Positions 41,339 through 49,705 of a DNA stretch of 64,000 nt are shown piece after piece. This DNA is from JAGVSV01 sp040766135 (GTDB lineage: Bacteria > Bacillota > Clostridia > Christensenellales > Aristaeellaceae): contig JAXGRA010000001.1 in the NCBI GenBank assembly GCA_040766135.1, positions 124,001-188,000 of the forward strand, written 5' to 3'. The notes beneath the pieces were generated by a model. That model saw only the letters and a program-made list of their open reading frames with translations. It did not search any database and was not told the origin of the DNA. Numbering within the stretch: the first letter of the stretch is position 1; every line of letters begins with the position of its first letter. Position numbers and translations under genes: made by a program.

Positions 41339-41851
41339 TTAACTCTCCCCCTCCAACTGAGATTTCAGTTTTTTTCTTGCACGACTCAGCCGGCCCGAAA
41401 CAGAAGGCTGTGAGATGCCAAGGATGTCGGCGGTTTCCCGCATGGAAAGGCCCTGAAAGTAATAGAGGATGACCGCGTCTTTAAGCCTTTGCGGTAACCG
41501 GAGGACGGCGGCTGTTAACTCCTTTTCTTCCTCCGATATGGCAGGGTCGCTGGCGGCGGGCAAGTCCTCCACCTGGATGCGTTTATCCACGCGTTGAAAC
41601 CAGCCCGACCGGCGCATGTCCAGGCAGGTATTTCGAGCGATTTTGATGATCCAACTTTTCTCGCTGCATTCTCCGCGAAAACTGCCCATGCTTTTGTATA
41701 CCTTCAAAAAGGTCTCCTGCACGGCATCCTTGGCTTCTTCGGCATTGCACAAATAGGCATAGCATACTTTCAACAGCAGTGCCTGGTATTGCACAACCAT
41801 ATCGGCCAGCCTTTCCTGTTGGCTGATATTGGACAGTTTCTCATCTCGCAT
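41339..41851 (-). CDS. RNA polymerase ECF sigma factor, second copy
   Basis: The 170-aa protein is paralogous to the sigma factor at 34724-35224. Region 2 shows AKDAVQETFLKVYKSMGSFRG (core DAVQETFLKVY) and region 4 shows LPQRLKDAVILYYFQGLSM with helix-turn-helix ISQPSVSGRLSRARKK. I chose ATG 41851 because AAAGGAGGT lies 6 nt upstream; the reading can be extended by six codons without support. It is followed by a frameshifted anti-sigma-like gene, so in this genome the sigma factor may be unrestrained. Confidence 0.9.
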   Translation of the reverse strand: MRDEKLSNISQQERLADMVVQYQALLLKVCYAYLCNAEEAKDAVQETFLKVYKSMGSFRGECSEKSWIIKIARNTCLDMRRSGWFQRVDKRIQVEDLPAASDPAISEEEKELTAAVLRLPQRLKDAVILYYFQGLSMRETADILGISQPSVSGRLSRARKKLKSQLEGES

Positions 41852-42055
41852 GCATGTACCTCCTTTCACTACAATAGACGAAGAAGGTGCAAATCATATA
41901 GGATGTGCCTATTCTATTATTTTATGACTTGTTTAGCATCCGGATTTAGCAGGTTACAGCCACGGCACAATCAGGGGTGTCTTGCTGCATACTGTACAGT
42001 CTCAATCAAAATGCATATTTTTAAGTCCATATCAATCTGTTGAGGAAGTTTTCTT

Positions 42056-43648
42056 TTACCCATTCCCCTCCCAGAACCATTCCTGCTTCATATACCCGCC
42101 GATGCCGTCCTCCGGGAAATAGACATAGTACCAGTCCGTGCCTGCGATGCCCATGACCCAATATTGGTAGCCGGACAGCGCGCGCCAGAAGGACACGGGG
42201 GTGAGGATATCGGGTTCTTCGTATACGGGCAATGTTTTGTTGTCCACGCTGTCCACGTATGATAAATCAGGGAAGGCGGGCTGTACATGGTTCATGTCCG
42301 TGCCAAAGGCTAAGTATTTGCTCATCATCCAGCCCTCGGGTGCGCCGATGCGCAGGCCGGTGGGGATCTGCACCTGCACCCATTCGCCCCGGCGCTGCAG
42401 CACGCGCAGCGGCGTGCCGTTGTAAAACTTGCCCCATGTGGGGGCGCTGCGGTCAGGCGTCTTGCGCAGGTGCAGGCGGTCCTTCGGGTTGGGGTTGTTG
42501 ACCATCGCCCAGTTGGATTGATCCAATTGTTGCAAGGCTTTGTCAAAGGTGCCGGGCAGGGCGGTGATGTCTACCTCGCGGATATCGTTCCACGGATGAT
42601 CGCCAAAACAGCAATGGCTCGACGGTTCCCGATAATCCTGCACATAGTGGGGACCTATGCCCATAAAAGCTGAGCCTTCTATATACCGCAGGCCCCACAC
42701 GCCGTACCGGTCGCGCCGGAAGATACAGTAAAAGCGGATGTCCTCCTTGTCCATATAGGGGTAGATCGCTACTTCCATCCCCAGCGGCTGCGGGTTGATC
42801 CAGGTGCCCTGGGGCAGCGGCTGGGTGATGCTGTCCACATAGTACCCGCCTGTGTTATCTCCCACCCACGCCTTGAGCAGCAGGCGCATATGCCCCTGTT
42901 CGTCGGTGCCCTGCACATAGATGCCGCCCGCGTTGATATCGGCTGCTGTCCGCGTCCAGCCCGGCGGCGTCAGCGCGTCCAGTACCTCGGTGCGCGGCTC
43001 GCCATCCGGCATGACCAGTTGCGGCGGATAGGCGGGGAACAGCTGCCAGTCATAGGTGGCCAGCTGCGTCTTGCCCCGTACATGCGGCACCGGGATGGGC
43101 GGCCATTCCCCGCGCGCTATGATGTTGTCGTTTTCATCGGTTTCCAGCGCTTCGCTCATCAGCAGGCCGTCCTGCACGCGCATCCCCCATTCGGTGTGCT
43201 CCGCAAGGGCGGGCTGATTTGGATACACCGTTACCTCCACCTCGCCCCAGGTGCCATCGGATTTGCCGGCGCGGTAAGACCACAGGTGCTCCGTGTCCCG
43301 GAAGCTGACAAACACCACATCGCCACCGGTGTCAATCAGCACGCCGGGCTGGCTGTCGCCGGGCGGGAAGGCGGCAGGGTTTTCCAGCGTAATGGCATAG
43401 GCAGCCTGCCCGCGCGCCTTTTCGGCGATGACCAGCGCATGCTGCCCGTCCAGGGTCAGCGCCAGCGCCCATTGTCCCACGGTGTCATCGCCGTACCCTG
43501 AAAATGCCGTAATCGTATGTTGGGGATGAGTATCCGCTATCAACGCACGTACGGCCGGGGGCAGCGGCGCATCCTCCTGCGCGGCGGCGGGCAACAGCAT
43601 GCAGCCCAGCAGCAAACAAAGTAACAGGATAGCCAACAGTTTTTTCAA
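42056..43648 (-). CDS. secreted protein of unknown function with C-terminal SH3-like domains
   Basis: The 530-aa protein has a signal peptide (about residues 1-23). The middle is beta-rich and unrecognised. A bacterial SH3-like domain lies at about 395-450 (LHLRKTPDRSAPTWGKFYNG, then LRVLQRRGEWVQVQI), followed by a second degenerate one ending near the C-terminus. SH3b domains usually bind cell wall. The start is TTG with GGAGGT 7 nt upstream. It is a single-gene unit between the second ECF sigma gene and a terminator. Confidence 0.65.
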   Translation of the reverse strand: MKKLLAILLLCLLLGCMLLPAAAQEDAPLPPAVRALIADTHPQHTITAFSGYGDDTVGQWALALTLDGQHALVIAEKARGQAAYAITLENPAAFPPGDSQPGVLIDTGGDVVFVSFRDTEHLWSYRAGKSDGTWGEVEVTVYPNQPALAEHTEWGMRVQDGLLMSEALETDENDNIIARGEWPPIPVPHVRGKTQLATYDWQLFPAYPPQLVMPDGEPRTEVLDALTPPGWTRTAADINAGGIYVQGTDEQGHMRLLLKAWVGDNTGGYYVDSITQPLPQGTWINPQPLGMEVAIYPYMDKEDIRFYCIFRRDRYGVWGLRYIEGSAFMGIGPHYVQDYREPSSHCCFGDHPWNDIREVDITALPGTFDKALQQLDQSNWAMVNNPNPKDRLHLRKTPDRSAPTWGKFYNGTPLRVLQRRGEWVQVQIPTGLRIGAPEGWMMSKYLAFGTDMNHVQPAFPDLSYVDSVDNKTLPVYEEPDILTPVSFWRALSGYQYWVMGIAGTDWYYVYFPEDGIGGYMKQEWFWEGNG

Positions 43649-43741
43649 GGAATGTACCTCCGTCTATCTATACAAGCATAGTGGTCATGCCCATGCACTT
43701 TATATAACAACTGAGAGATTGCATTTGTTGCATCATCCCGG

Positions 43742-43772
43742 AAAAAACAGGGAGCGGTTGCCCGCCCCCTGT
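43742..43772 (-). terminator. terminator of the propeller/UroD-like/DUF4038 operon
   Basis: Minus-strand 11-bp stem ACAGGGGGCGG/CCGCTCCCTGT (one G-T pair) with a GCAA tetraloop, followed by TTTTTT. Confidence 0.85.
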
Positions 43773-43817
43773 AATGATCTGTTATGTAGCACACTATGGC
43801 AAACGCCGGGTAAACCG

Positions 43818-45134
43818 TTATGCCCTATCCAGCACCAGCACCCAGTCCTGCCCGCGCCCGCCGGTGGGGGGACAGAACGTAAGCGGGGAATGGATATCGC
43901 CGGTACCTGCGGCCATGTGTTCGCCGGTGCGGGGGTTCATCCAGGTGATAGCAAAAGATTCAAAGGGCATGCGCGCGCTGTCCAGCGTGGCGGGGATGCC
44001 CTGCGCAATGTACAGCATGATGTGGCTATCGCTCCTCAGCACCGGCACGTGGTTGGTGCCGGGCAGCTGGTCTTTCACTAAATCCGGCGCGGGCACCGCA
44101 TGGAGGAAATCGCGGCTGAGCACGATGTTGCGCGCGATGTGCATGGCGTTGGCGCCTTTGCCGTCCAGGGCCTGTCGCCAGTCCATGCAGAAATGCCCCG
44201 GCCGGTCAAAGTAAACAAGCCCGGTCACCGGCGGTGTCCAGAAACCCCACACGCTGTGGCTGCCATAGGTATGCCCGCAGGCGCCCGACAGCACCGACCA
44301 GAAGAACGCCTGCCTGCAATCTACCTCGTCTAAATAGCCGTTGGCGGGGTTAAAGTCGTCCGGGTGATGCTCGTAGCCGGGCTCGCCGTCCAGGATGGGC
44401 TTGGCCGGCGTGATGCTGTAGCCCTTGGTTATCATCTCGTAGTTGTACCGCCTGCGCGAGTGGCCGGACTGGGTCATGTTGAAGTCCAGCCAATTTTCCT
44501 CGCCCACGGAATCAGCGGACGATTCCGCCCCGCAGGGGTGGAAGGTCATCAGGTGGTTGTCGCCGGAGGCCTTGATGCCCAGCGCCATGGCGCGCGCCAC
44601 CTCAAAATGCCGCATGCGGCCCATGGGCCGGTCGCCGCCCATCACCCAGATCATGTTGGGGCGGTCGCGATAGCGTTCTCCCAGCCACTGCCCGTAGGTA
44701 AAGGCATTGTCGATGTTAAAAATTTCCGGCCCATAGCCCGCCATGCGGTGGACCTTGTCGCCCCAGGTGGGCAGCAGCGCGATGTACATGCTGCGTGCTG
44801 CGGCCTGATCGATGATGAAATCCATGTGTGCCCAGTAATTGTCGTCGCCTTCCAGGTCGGGCTGGGTGGGGTCAAACTGGTCAGGGGCGACCTCCACAAA
44901 TGGGCGGCGGCCGTAGCGGTTGGGGCGGCGCAGGCCGTCGCATTCATCCAGCGCCACCACCTGCAGCACATTGAAGCCCTGCGCCTGGCGCTTGTCCATG
45001 TACATTAGCGTTTCCTCGCGGTTGAGCGCCCGCGGCAGCCGCCAGGCCGTGTCCGCCAGATAAAAGAACACCGTGCCGTCCTGGCTGATCAGCCTGCGGC
45101 CGTCAGTGGAAACCTTCAGTTGTTGAAAAGCCAT
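43818..45134 (-). CDS. DUF4038 glycoside hydrolase-like protein with putative collagen-binding C-terminal domain
   Basis: The 438-aa protein has a TIM-barrel DUF4038 domain (about residues 10-340), with blocks FYLADTAWRLPRALN, GFNVLQVVALDE and IWVMGGDRPMG. The C-terminal 90 residues fit the associated collagen-binding-like beta domain (MPFESFAITWMNPRTGEH). Relatives include the GH140 apiosidase group, but the substrate here is unknown. There is no signal peptide. ATG 45134 has GGAGGAG upstream. It is last in a three-gene operon with the UroD-like and propeller genes. Confidence 0.78.
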   Translation of the reverse strand: MAFQQLKVSTDGRRLISQDGTVFFYLADTAWRLPRALNREETLMYMDKRQAQGFNVLQVVALDECDGLRRPNRYGRRPFVEVAPDQFDPTQPDLEGDDNYWAHMDFIIDQAAARSMYIALLPTWGDKVHRMAGYGPEIFNIDNAFTYGQWLGERYRDRPNMIWVMGGDRPMGRMRHFEVARAMALGIKASGDNHLMTFHPCGAESSADSVGEENWLDFNMTQSGHSRRRYNYEMITKGYSITPAKPILDGEPGYEHHPDDFNPANGYLDEVDCRQAFFWSVLSGACGHTYGSHSVWGFWTPPVTGLVYFDRPGHFCMDWRQALDGKGANAMHIARNIVLSRDFLHAVPAPDLVKDQLPGTNHVPVLRSDSHIMLYIAQGIPATLDSARMPFESFAITWMNPRTGEHMAAGTGDIHSPLTFCPPTGGRGQDWVLVLDRA

Positions 45135-45160
45135 AAACTCCTCCTATAGAAAATAGTGTT

Positions 45161-46258
45161 TTAGTATATGCCATATTTGTGCGCGGCCTGGTACATGGCT
45201 ACGATGTTTGCCACCGGCGTGTTGTCCTGCAGCGCATGGGCGGGCGCAAAGTGATACCCGTGCACCGGCATCACCGTGGCCAGCGTATCGCGCACGCAGG
45301 CCGTGATGTCCTCCCTTGTGCCAAAGGCCAGCGGCCCGCCGGTGGAGATCAGCCCGCGCAGCGTCAGCCGCCCGCCAAAGCGCTGGACAAGCGTGCGTGC
45401 GTCCATGTCCCTGGCCTCGGGCTGCAGCGAATCCACGCCGGTGACACCCATCGCAATCCAATCCTCATACACCCAGGATGAGCTGCCGCAGCTGTGGATC
45501 ATGACGGGCAGGCCGTGCTGCTGCGCCAAATCCACAAACATTTGATGGGTACCTTTCATGCGCTGCCGGTACAGGGCGAGCGATATCAGCGGCGCATGCT
45601 GGCTGCCCAAGTCCTCGCCTAACCAGACAAAGTCAATGTAGCCTTTGCAGGCTTCCAGCGTGCGCTCCAACACCTCAAACTGCGACCGCGCGCGGCGCTG
45701 CATAAAATCCAACGCTGCTTCATCGCCTGTTGCCAGATGGATCAATACGTCCTCCATGCCCATGATGCGGCCGTTGGAGTTGATGATGTCCGGCGTCCCG
45801 GCCCCGCCTGCGTACAGCGCGTAGCGGCCGGACAGGCTGCGCGCGCGTTGCCGCGCCGCGTCGTAGTCAAAGCAATCCGGGTCGGGGATGGGATAGCGGG
45901 CAAACAGTTCATCGCTGGCACCTTGTAGAGGGAAATCGCAAAAATCCCAATAGCCGCCGCTGTCATTGGGGACATAGCGCATGTAGCATCCCTCCAGCGC
46001 GTTCACACGCCGGTTGGGGCGGTCGGGGAACAGCTGAGGGCCCACATACGGCGCGCTAACACCCACATAGTCCACACCCAGCGTCTGATACAGCTCATCG
46101 CGGTTGTCGGGGGCTATGCCCAGTGCCTGGCACAACCGGCCGTGGATGATGGGGTTGGCTTCATAGCCAATGGTCACGCGGTCGGTCGTTTCAAAGGCAA
46201 AGGTGCGCTGCACCCGTTCCCGGGCGGACAGGGTTTCCTTAGCTTTTTCAATGCGCAT
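45161..46258 (-). CDS. uroporphyrinogen decarboxylase-fold protein (URO-D/MtaA/CmuA superfamily)
   Basis: The 365-aa protein has the URO-D barrel with a zinc-type motif PVMIHSCGSSSWVYED near residue 250, as in methylcobalamin:coenzyme M and related methyltransferases. True uroporphyrinogen decarboxylases have an arginine-rich N-terminal substrate loop that I do not see. No corrinoid protein is encoded nearby. It sits between two glycosidase-like genes, so it may act in carbohydrate or methylated-sugar metabolism. That is inference from context. Confidence 0.8.
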   Translation of the reverse strand: MRIEKAKETLSARERVQRTFAFETTDRVTIGYEANPIIHGRLCQALGIAPDNRDELYQTLGVDYVGVSAPYVGPQLFPDRPNRRVNALEGCYMRYVPNDSGGYWDFCDFPLQGASDELFARYPIPDPDCFDYDAARQRARSLSGRYALYAGGAGTPDIINSNGRIMGMEDVLIHLATGDEAALDFMQRRARSQFEVLERTLEACKGYIDFVWLGEDLGSQHAPLISLALYRQRMKGTHQMFVDLAQQHGLPVMIHSCGSSSWVYEDWIAMGVTGVDSLQPEARDMDARTLVQRFGGRLTLRGLISTGGPLAFGTREDITACVRDTLATVMPVHGYHFAPAHALQDNTPVANIVAMYQAAHKYGIY

Positions 46259-46303
46259 AATGGCCTCCGTTACGTCGTGGGGGAGTGGACAACAGGAAGG
46301 CTG

Positions 46304-47782
46304 TTATTCGAACTGGAAGGCATAGAAGTCCGCATCCATCAGCTCGATTTCCATATGCACGTTTTTTCCGGCCAGCGCGCCCAAGTCACCGTCCAGGTCA
46401 ACGATGCGGTTGACGCGGTCGCCGAACAGTTCGCCGGAGGACAGCGTTGCGCTTCCATCCTCGGCTAGCACCTTTACATACAGCCAGCCGCGGGCCGAGG
46501 TCGAGAAGTTGATTTTCAGTGTGTCGCCCTGGAATATAAACGGCCTGGTGACGATCCTTTTCGGTTCGCGGCCGGCGTATAGCGATACAAAGCCGTCCTT
46601 GCGGATGCTAAAGCGCACCAGCTCCGCCGGGAGGCTCATCCAGTGATTGTCATGGGTGTAGAAACTCCACTCTTCGTCCGCGCCCGCAACATCGGAGGGC
46701 ATTGGGATTAGCCCAACGCTTGGATAGCAGCTGCCATACACCCAGTTGGCCGGGAATTCAGGGCCTGGCCGCATAAAGGCCTCGTCATAGCGGTGCCAGT
46801 TCAGGCCGTCGCGGGAACACATAAACAGGCAATCGGTGGTTGTCAGGCCGTAACGAGGGTGCACGGCATGGCGTTCCCTGCGTTTTTCGGCACCGCACAG
46901 GCGGTCGAAGTTGGCCGTCCACTCCGGGCGTTCCACATAGCGGGTAGGGAAGCCCACCAGGATATGCTCCGCCCCCGGATAGGGTGAGATGCAGTTGGTA
47001 TATAGCGGGAAGTCTTCGCAATCCTTAAAGTTGAGGTGCTTGGGGCGGTTCCAGTGGATGAAATCCTTGGAGAACAGCACCCGGATGTCCCGAACCAGCT
47101 TGTTTAATTCACCGCCGGAATATTCAGCCCATGTATCGGCCTCGTGAAAGCCGCGGATATAGCAGATATACTGCCGGGTTGCCTCGTGCCACATAACGGT
47201 GTTGAGCGTGTCAAACGCGCCTTCACGGGATACGACGACTACCTTATGAAAGGTGTAGCCATCGTCGCTGGCCAGCCCCATCAGCTTGTGCTCGGTGGTT
47301 CCGTCTTCCCTTTTCTCCGGGAAGGCCATTACGGCCTTGTATGTGCCGGGCACAGCCGGGTTGGGGTTGGTGTCCACCGTGACGAAGAAGTTGTCTATGC
47401 CCAAAAGCCCCGGAAACGTGCTGACTGCCATGATGATGTTGTTGTCCTTTGAACCCTCAAACTCCACCAGGCCAAGGCTGGGGCGCTCCCAGTGCAGGCC
47501 GTCCGCGCTTTCGATGCAGCATATCTTTACGATGAGGGTGTGCTCTTTCCGGTCGGGGCTCATCATCTCCCAGCCGTTGTAGTACATGCGGTAGACCTTT
47601 TTTACATCGTCATAGACAACGCAAAAATAGTTGCAGCCGTCTCCCTCCCAGGGCCTGTCCAGCACCATGCGGATTTCTCTGCGTGTGGGCTGGTGTACGC
47701 GCCGGGCAGCGGTTGTCTGGCTTGCATCTATCAAAAAATCATCCCATACAAACTCTCTGCGCCTGCCGATGTCAATGGCCAT
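46304..47782 (-). CDS. five-bladed beta-propeller glycosidase-like protein (GH32/43-like)
   Basis: The 492-aa protein shows the blade pattern of GH32/GH43-type hydrolases: YFCVVYDDVKKVYRMYYNG, CCIESADGLHWERPSLG, MWHEATRQYICYIRG and LFMCSRDGLNWHRYDEAF. The C-terminal 90 residues form a beta-sandwich. It has no signal peptide. The substrate cannot be assigned and some relatives are annotated only as hypothetical. It is first in the operon, with AGGGGGTG 7 nt before the ATG, and is divergent from araB. Confidence 0.7.
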   Translation of the reverse strand: MAIDIGRRREFVWDDFLIDASQTTAARRVHQPTRREIRMVLDRPWEGDGCNYFCVVYDDVKKVYRMYYNGWEMMSPDRKEHTLIVKICCIESADGLHWERPSLGLVEFEGSKDNNIIMAVSTFPGLLGIDNFFVTVDTNPNPAVPGTYKAVMAFPEKREDGTTEHKLMGLASDDGYTFHKVVVVSREGAFDTLNTVMWHEATRQYICYIRGFHEADTWAEYSGGELNKLVRDIRVLFSKDFIHWNRPKHLNFKDCEDFPLYTNCISPYPGAEHILVGFPTRYVERPEWTANFDRLCGAEKRRERHAVHPRYGLTTTDCLFMCSRDGLNWHRYDEAFMRPGPEFPANWVYGSCYPSVGLIPMPSDVAGADEEWSFYTHDNHWMSLPAELVRFSIRKDGFVSLYAGREPKRIVTRPFIFQGDTLKINFSTSARGWLYVKVLAEDGSATLSSGELFGDRVNRIVDLDGDLGALAGKNVHMEIELMDADFYAFQFE

Positions 47783-47801
47783 ATGTAAACACCCCCTATT
47801 A

Positions 47802-47807
47802 TTATAC
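47802..47807 (-). promoter_or_regulatory. -10 element upstream of the propeller/UroD-like/DUF4038 operon
   Basis: Minus-strand TATAAT 20 nt upstream of the start codon. No good -35 is seen at 17 nt, so activation by a regulator is likely. Confidence 0.45.
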
Positions 47808-47917
47808 CCTTACAATATAACAAGTTGGAACCCCATCGCCGGGTATCATGTTACCAAATGACCATGAGTTTCGCCTTTGCTTTCCTGCACATAGTGAAAA
47901 GTGCGTTGATTATGAAA

Positions 47918-47936
47918 AATACGCTTGAAACGTATT
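47918..47936. promoter_or_regulatory. inverted repeat AATACG-n7-CGTATT, candidate sugar-regulator operator
   Basis: A perfect 6-bp arm pair lies 17 bp upstream of the araB -35 and between the two divergent carbohydrate operons. It does not match the AraR consensus I know nor a catabolite-response element. It could serve one or both operons. Confidence 0.4.
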
Positions 47937-47952
47937 ATACCAAAGCCCGCGA

Positions 47953-47981
47953 TTGACCGCTGTGCGCTGGGGTGTTATCCT
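47953..47981 (+). promoter_or_regulatory. promoter of araBAD
   Basis: -35 TTGACC (47953-47958), 17-nt spacer, -10 TATCCT (47976-47981), about 40 nt upstream of the araB start. Confidence 0.65.
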
Positions 47982-48022
47982 GTTTACATAAAAAAAGAAG
48001 CATGCAACCGCAGGAGGATGAT

Positions 48023-49705
48023 ATGAAGTATACCATCGGAATTGATTATGGAACACTGTCGGGGCGCGCCGTGCTGGTCAGCACGAAAGATGGCCACGAG
48101 GTGGCCGCGCAGGAGTATGCCTATCCGCATGGCGTGATGGAGCGCGCGCTGCCGGATGGCACGCCGCTGGGCATCGACTGGGCGCTGCAGCATCCGCAGG
48201 ATTATTTGGATGTGCTCGACCATACCATCCCGGCGCTGCTGCGCACATCCGGCGTGGATGCACGCGACATTATCGGCATCGGCACGGATTTTACGGCCTG
48301 CACCGTGCTGCCCGTGCGGGCGGATGGCACGCCGCTGTGCATGCTGCCGCAATATGCGGGCAACCCGCATGCCTGGGTCAAGCTGTGGAAGCATCACGCC
48401 GCGCAGGATGAGGCCAACCGCTTGAACGCCATTGCAGAGGCGCGGGGCGAAAAATGGCTGAACAACTACGGCGGCAAGGTATCGTCGGAGTGGTTGTTCC
48501 CCAAGCTGTGGCAGGTGCTCAATGAAGCGCCGGACATCTATCAGGCCATGGACGCCTGGGTGGAGGCCGGGGACTGGATTGTATGGCAATTGACGGGCCA
48601 GCAGACGCACAACTCCTGTGCCGCGGGCTACAAGGCCCTGTACAACAAGCGCACGGGGTATCCGGAGCCTGCATTCTTTGCGGCGCTTGATCCGCGGCTG
48701 GAAAACGTGGTGGAAGAAAAACTGGCGGGCGATATCTCGCCCATCGGCAGCGTGGCAGGCGGCCTGACCCCGGCCATGGCCGAGCGCTTAGGCTTGCAGC
48801 CCGGCACGCCGGTGGCGGTGGGCAATGTGGACGCGCACGTGTGCGTGCCCGCCGTGGGCATTGATGCAACCGGCAAAATGCTGGCTATTGTGGGCACATC
48901 CACCTGTCATATGGTGTTGGACACCAGGGAAGTGCAGGTGCCCGGCATGTGCGGCGTGGTGGAGGATGGCATTTTGCCGGGTTTTGCGGGCTATGAGGCC
49001 GGGCAAAGCTGCGTAGGCGATCATTTTGCCTGGCTGACCAACAACTATATCAGCAAACAGCATGAGGACGAGGCCGCCCGGCAGGGCCTGTCGATACATG
49101 ACTATCTGACCCAAAAGGCGGATGAACTGCGCCCCGGCCAAAGCGGCCTGCTGGCGCTGGACTGGTGGAACGGCAACCGCAGCGTGCTGGTGGATGTGGA
49201 CTTGACCGGCATGATGCTGGGCATGACGCTGCAAACCCAACCATGGGAGATATACCGCGCGCTGATAGAGGCCACGGCCTATGGCACACGCATGATCGTG
49301 GAGAACTTCCGCCAGAACGGCATCCAGGTGGATGCGTTTGTGGCCTCCGGCGGCATCAGCCAGAAGAACGCCATGATGATGCAGATATACGCCGATGTGC
49401 TCGACATGCCCGTGCGCGTGGCGGGCACGGCGCAAGGCCCCGCGCTGGGCAGCGCCATCTTTGGCGCGGTGGCGGCAGGTAGCCGTGCCGGGGGATATGA
49501 TGATGTGTTCGAGGCCGCCCGGCACATGGGCCGCGCAGAAAACCGTGAATACACACCCTGCCAGGAAGCCGTGGCGGTGTATGACCAGCTGTTCCAGGAA
49601 TACCGGGTGCTGCACGATTACTTTGGCCGGGGCGAAAACGATGTAATGAAGCGCCTGAAGGCCATCAAATTGACCCAATCCGGGAGGACGCATGAAAACA
49701 TATGA
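48023..49705 (+). CDS. araB: ribulokinase
   Basis: The 560-aa FGGY-family kinase phosphorylates L-ribulose in arabinose catabolism. It begins MKYTIGIDYGTLSGRAVLV and contains IGIGTDFTACTVLPV and the late ASGGISQKNAMMMQIYADVL block. ATG 48023 has AGGAGG 5 nt upstream; an in-frame extension from an earlier TTG is not supported. It overlaps araA by 14 nt. Length fits ribulokinases (about 550-570 aa). Confidence 0.95.
   Translation: MKYTIGIDYGTLSGRAVLVSTKDGHEVAAQEYAYPHGVMERALPDGTPLGIDWALQHPQDYLDVLDHTIPALLRTSGVDARDIIGIGTDFTACTVLPVRADGTPLCMLPQYAGNPHAWVKLWKHHAAQDEANRLNAIAEARGEKWLNNYGGKVSSEWLFPKLWQVLNEAPDIYQAMDAWVEAGDWIVWQLTGQQTHNSCAAGYKALYNKRTGYPEPAFFAALDPRLENVVEEKLAGDISPIGSVAGGLTPAMAERLGLQPGTPVAVGNVDAHVCVPAVGIDATGKMLAIVGTSTCHMVLDTREVQVPGMCGVVEDGILPGFAGYEAGQSCVGDHFAWLTNNYISKQHEDEAARQGLSIHDYLTQKADELRPGQSGLLALDWWNGNRSVLVDVDLTGMMLGMTLQTQPWEIYRALIEATAYGTRMIVENFRQNGIQVDAFVASGGISQKNAMMMQIYADVLDMPVRVAGTAQGPALGSAIFGAVAAGSRAGGYDDVFEAARHMGRAENREYTPCQEAVAVYDQLFQEYRVLHDYFGRGENDVMKRLKAIKLTQSGRTHENI

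Noticed and set aside
47921..47940. possible catabolite-response element near TTGAAACGTATTAT
   Set aside because: The spacing between TGNAA and CG is one base short of the consensus, so I treat it only as part of the inverted repeat.
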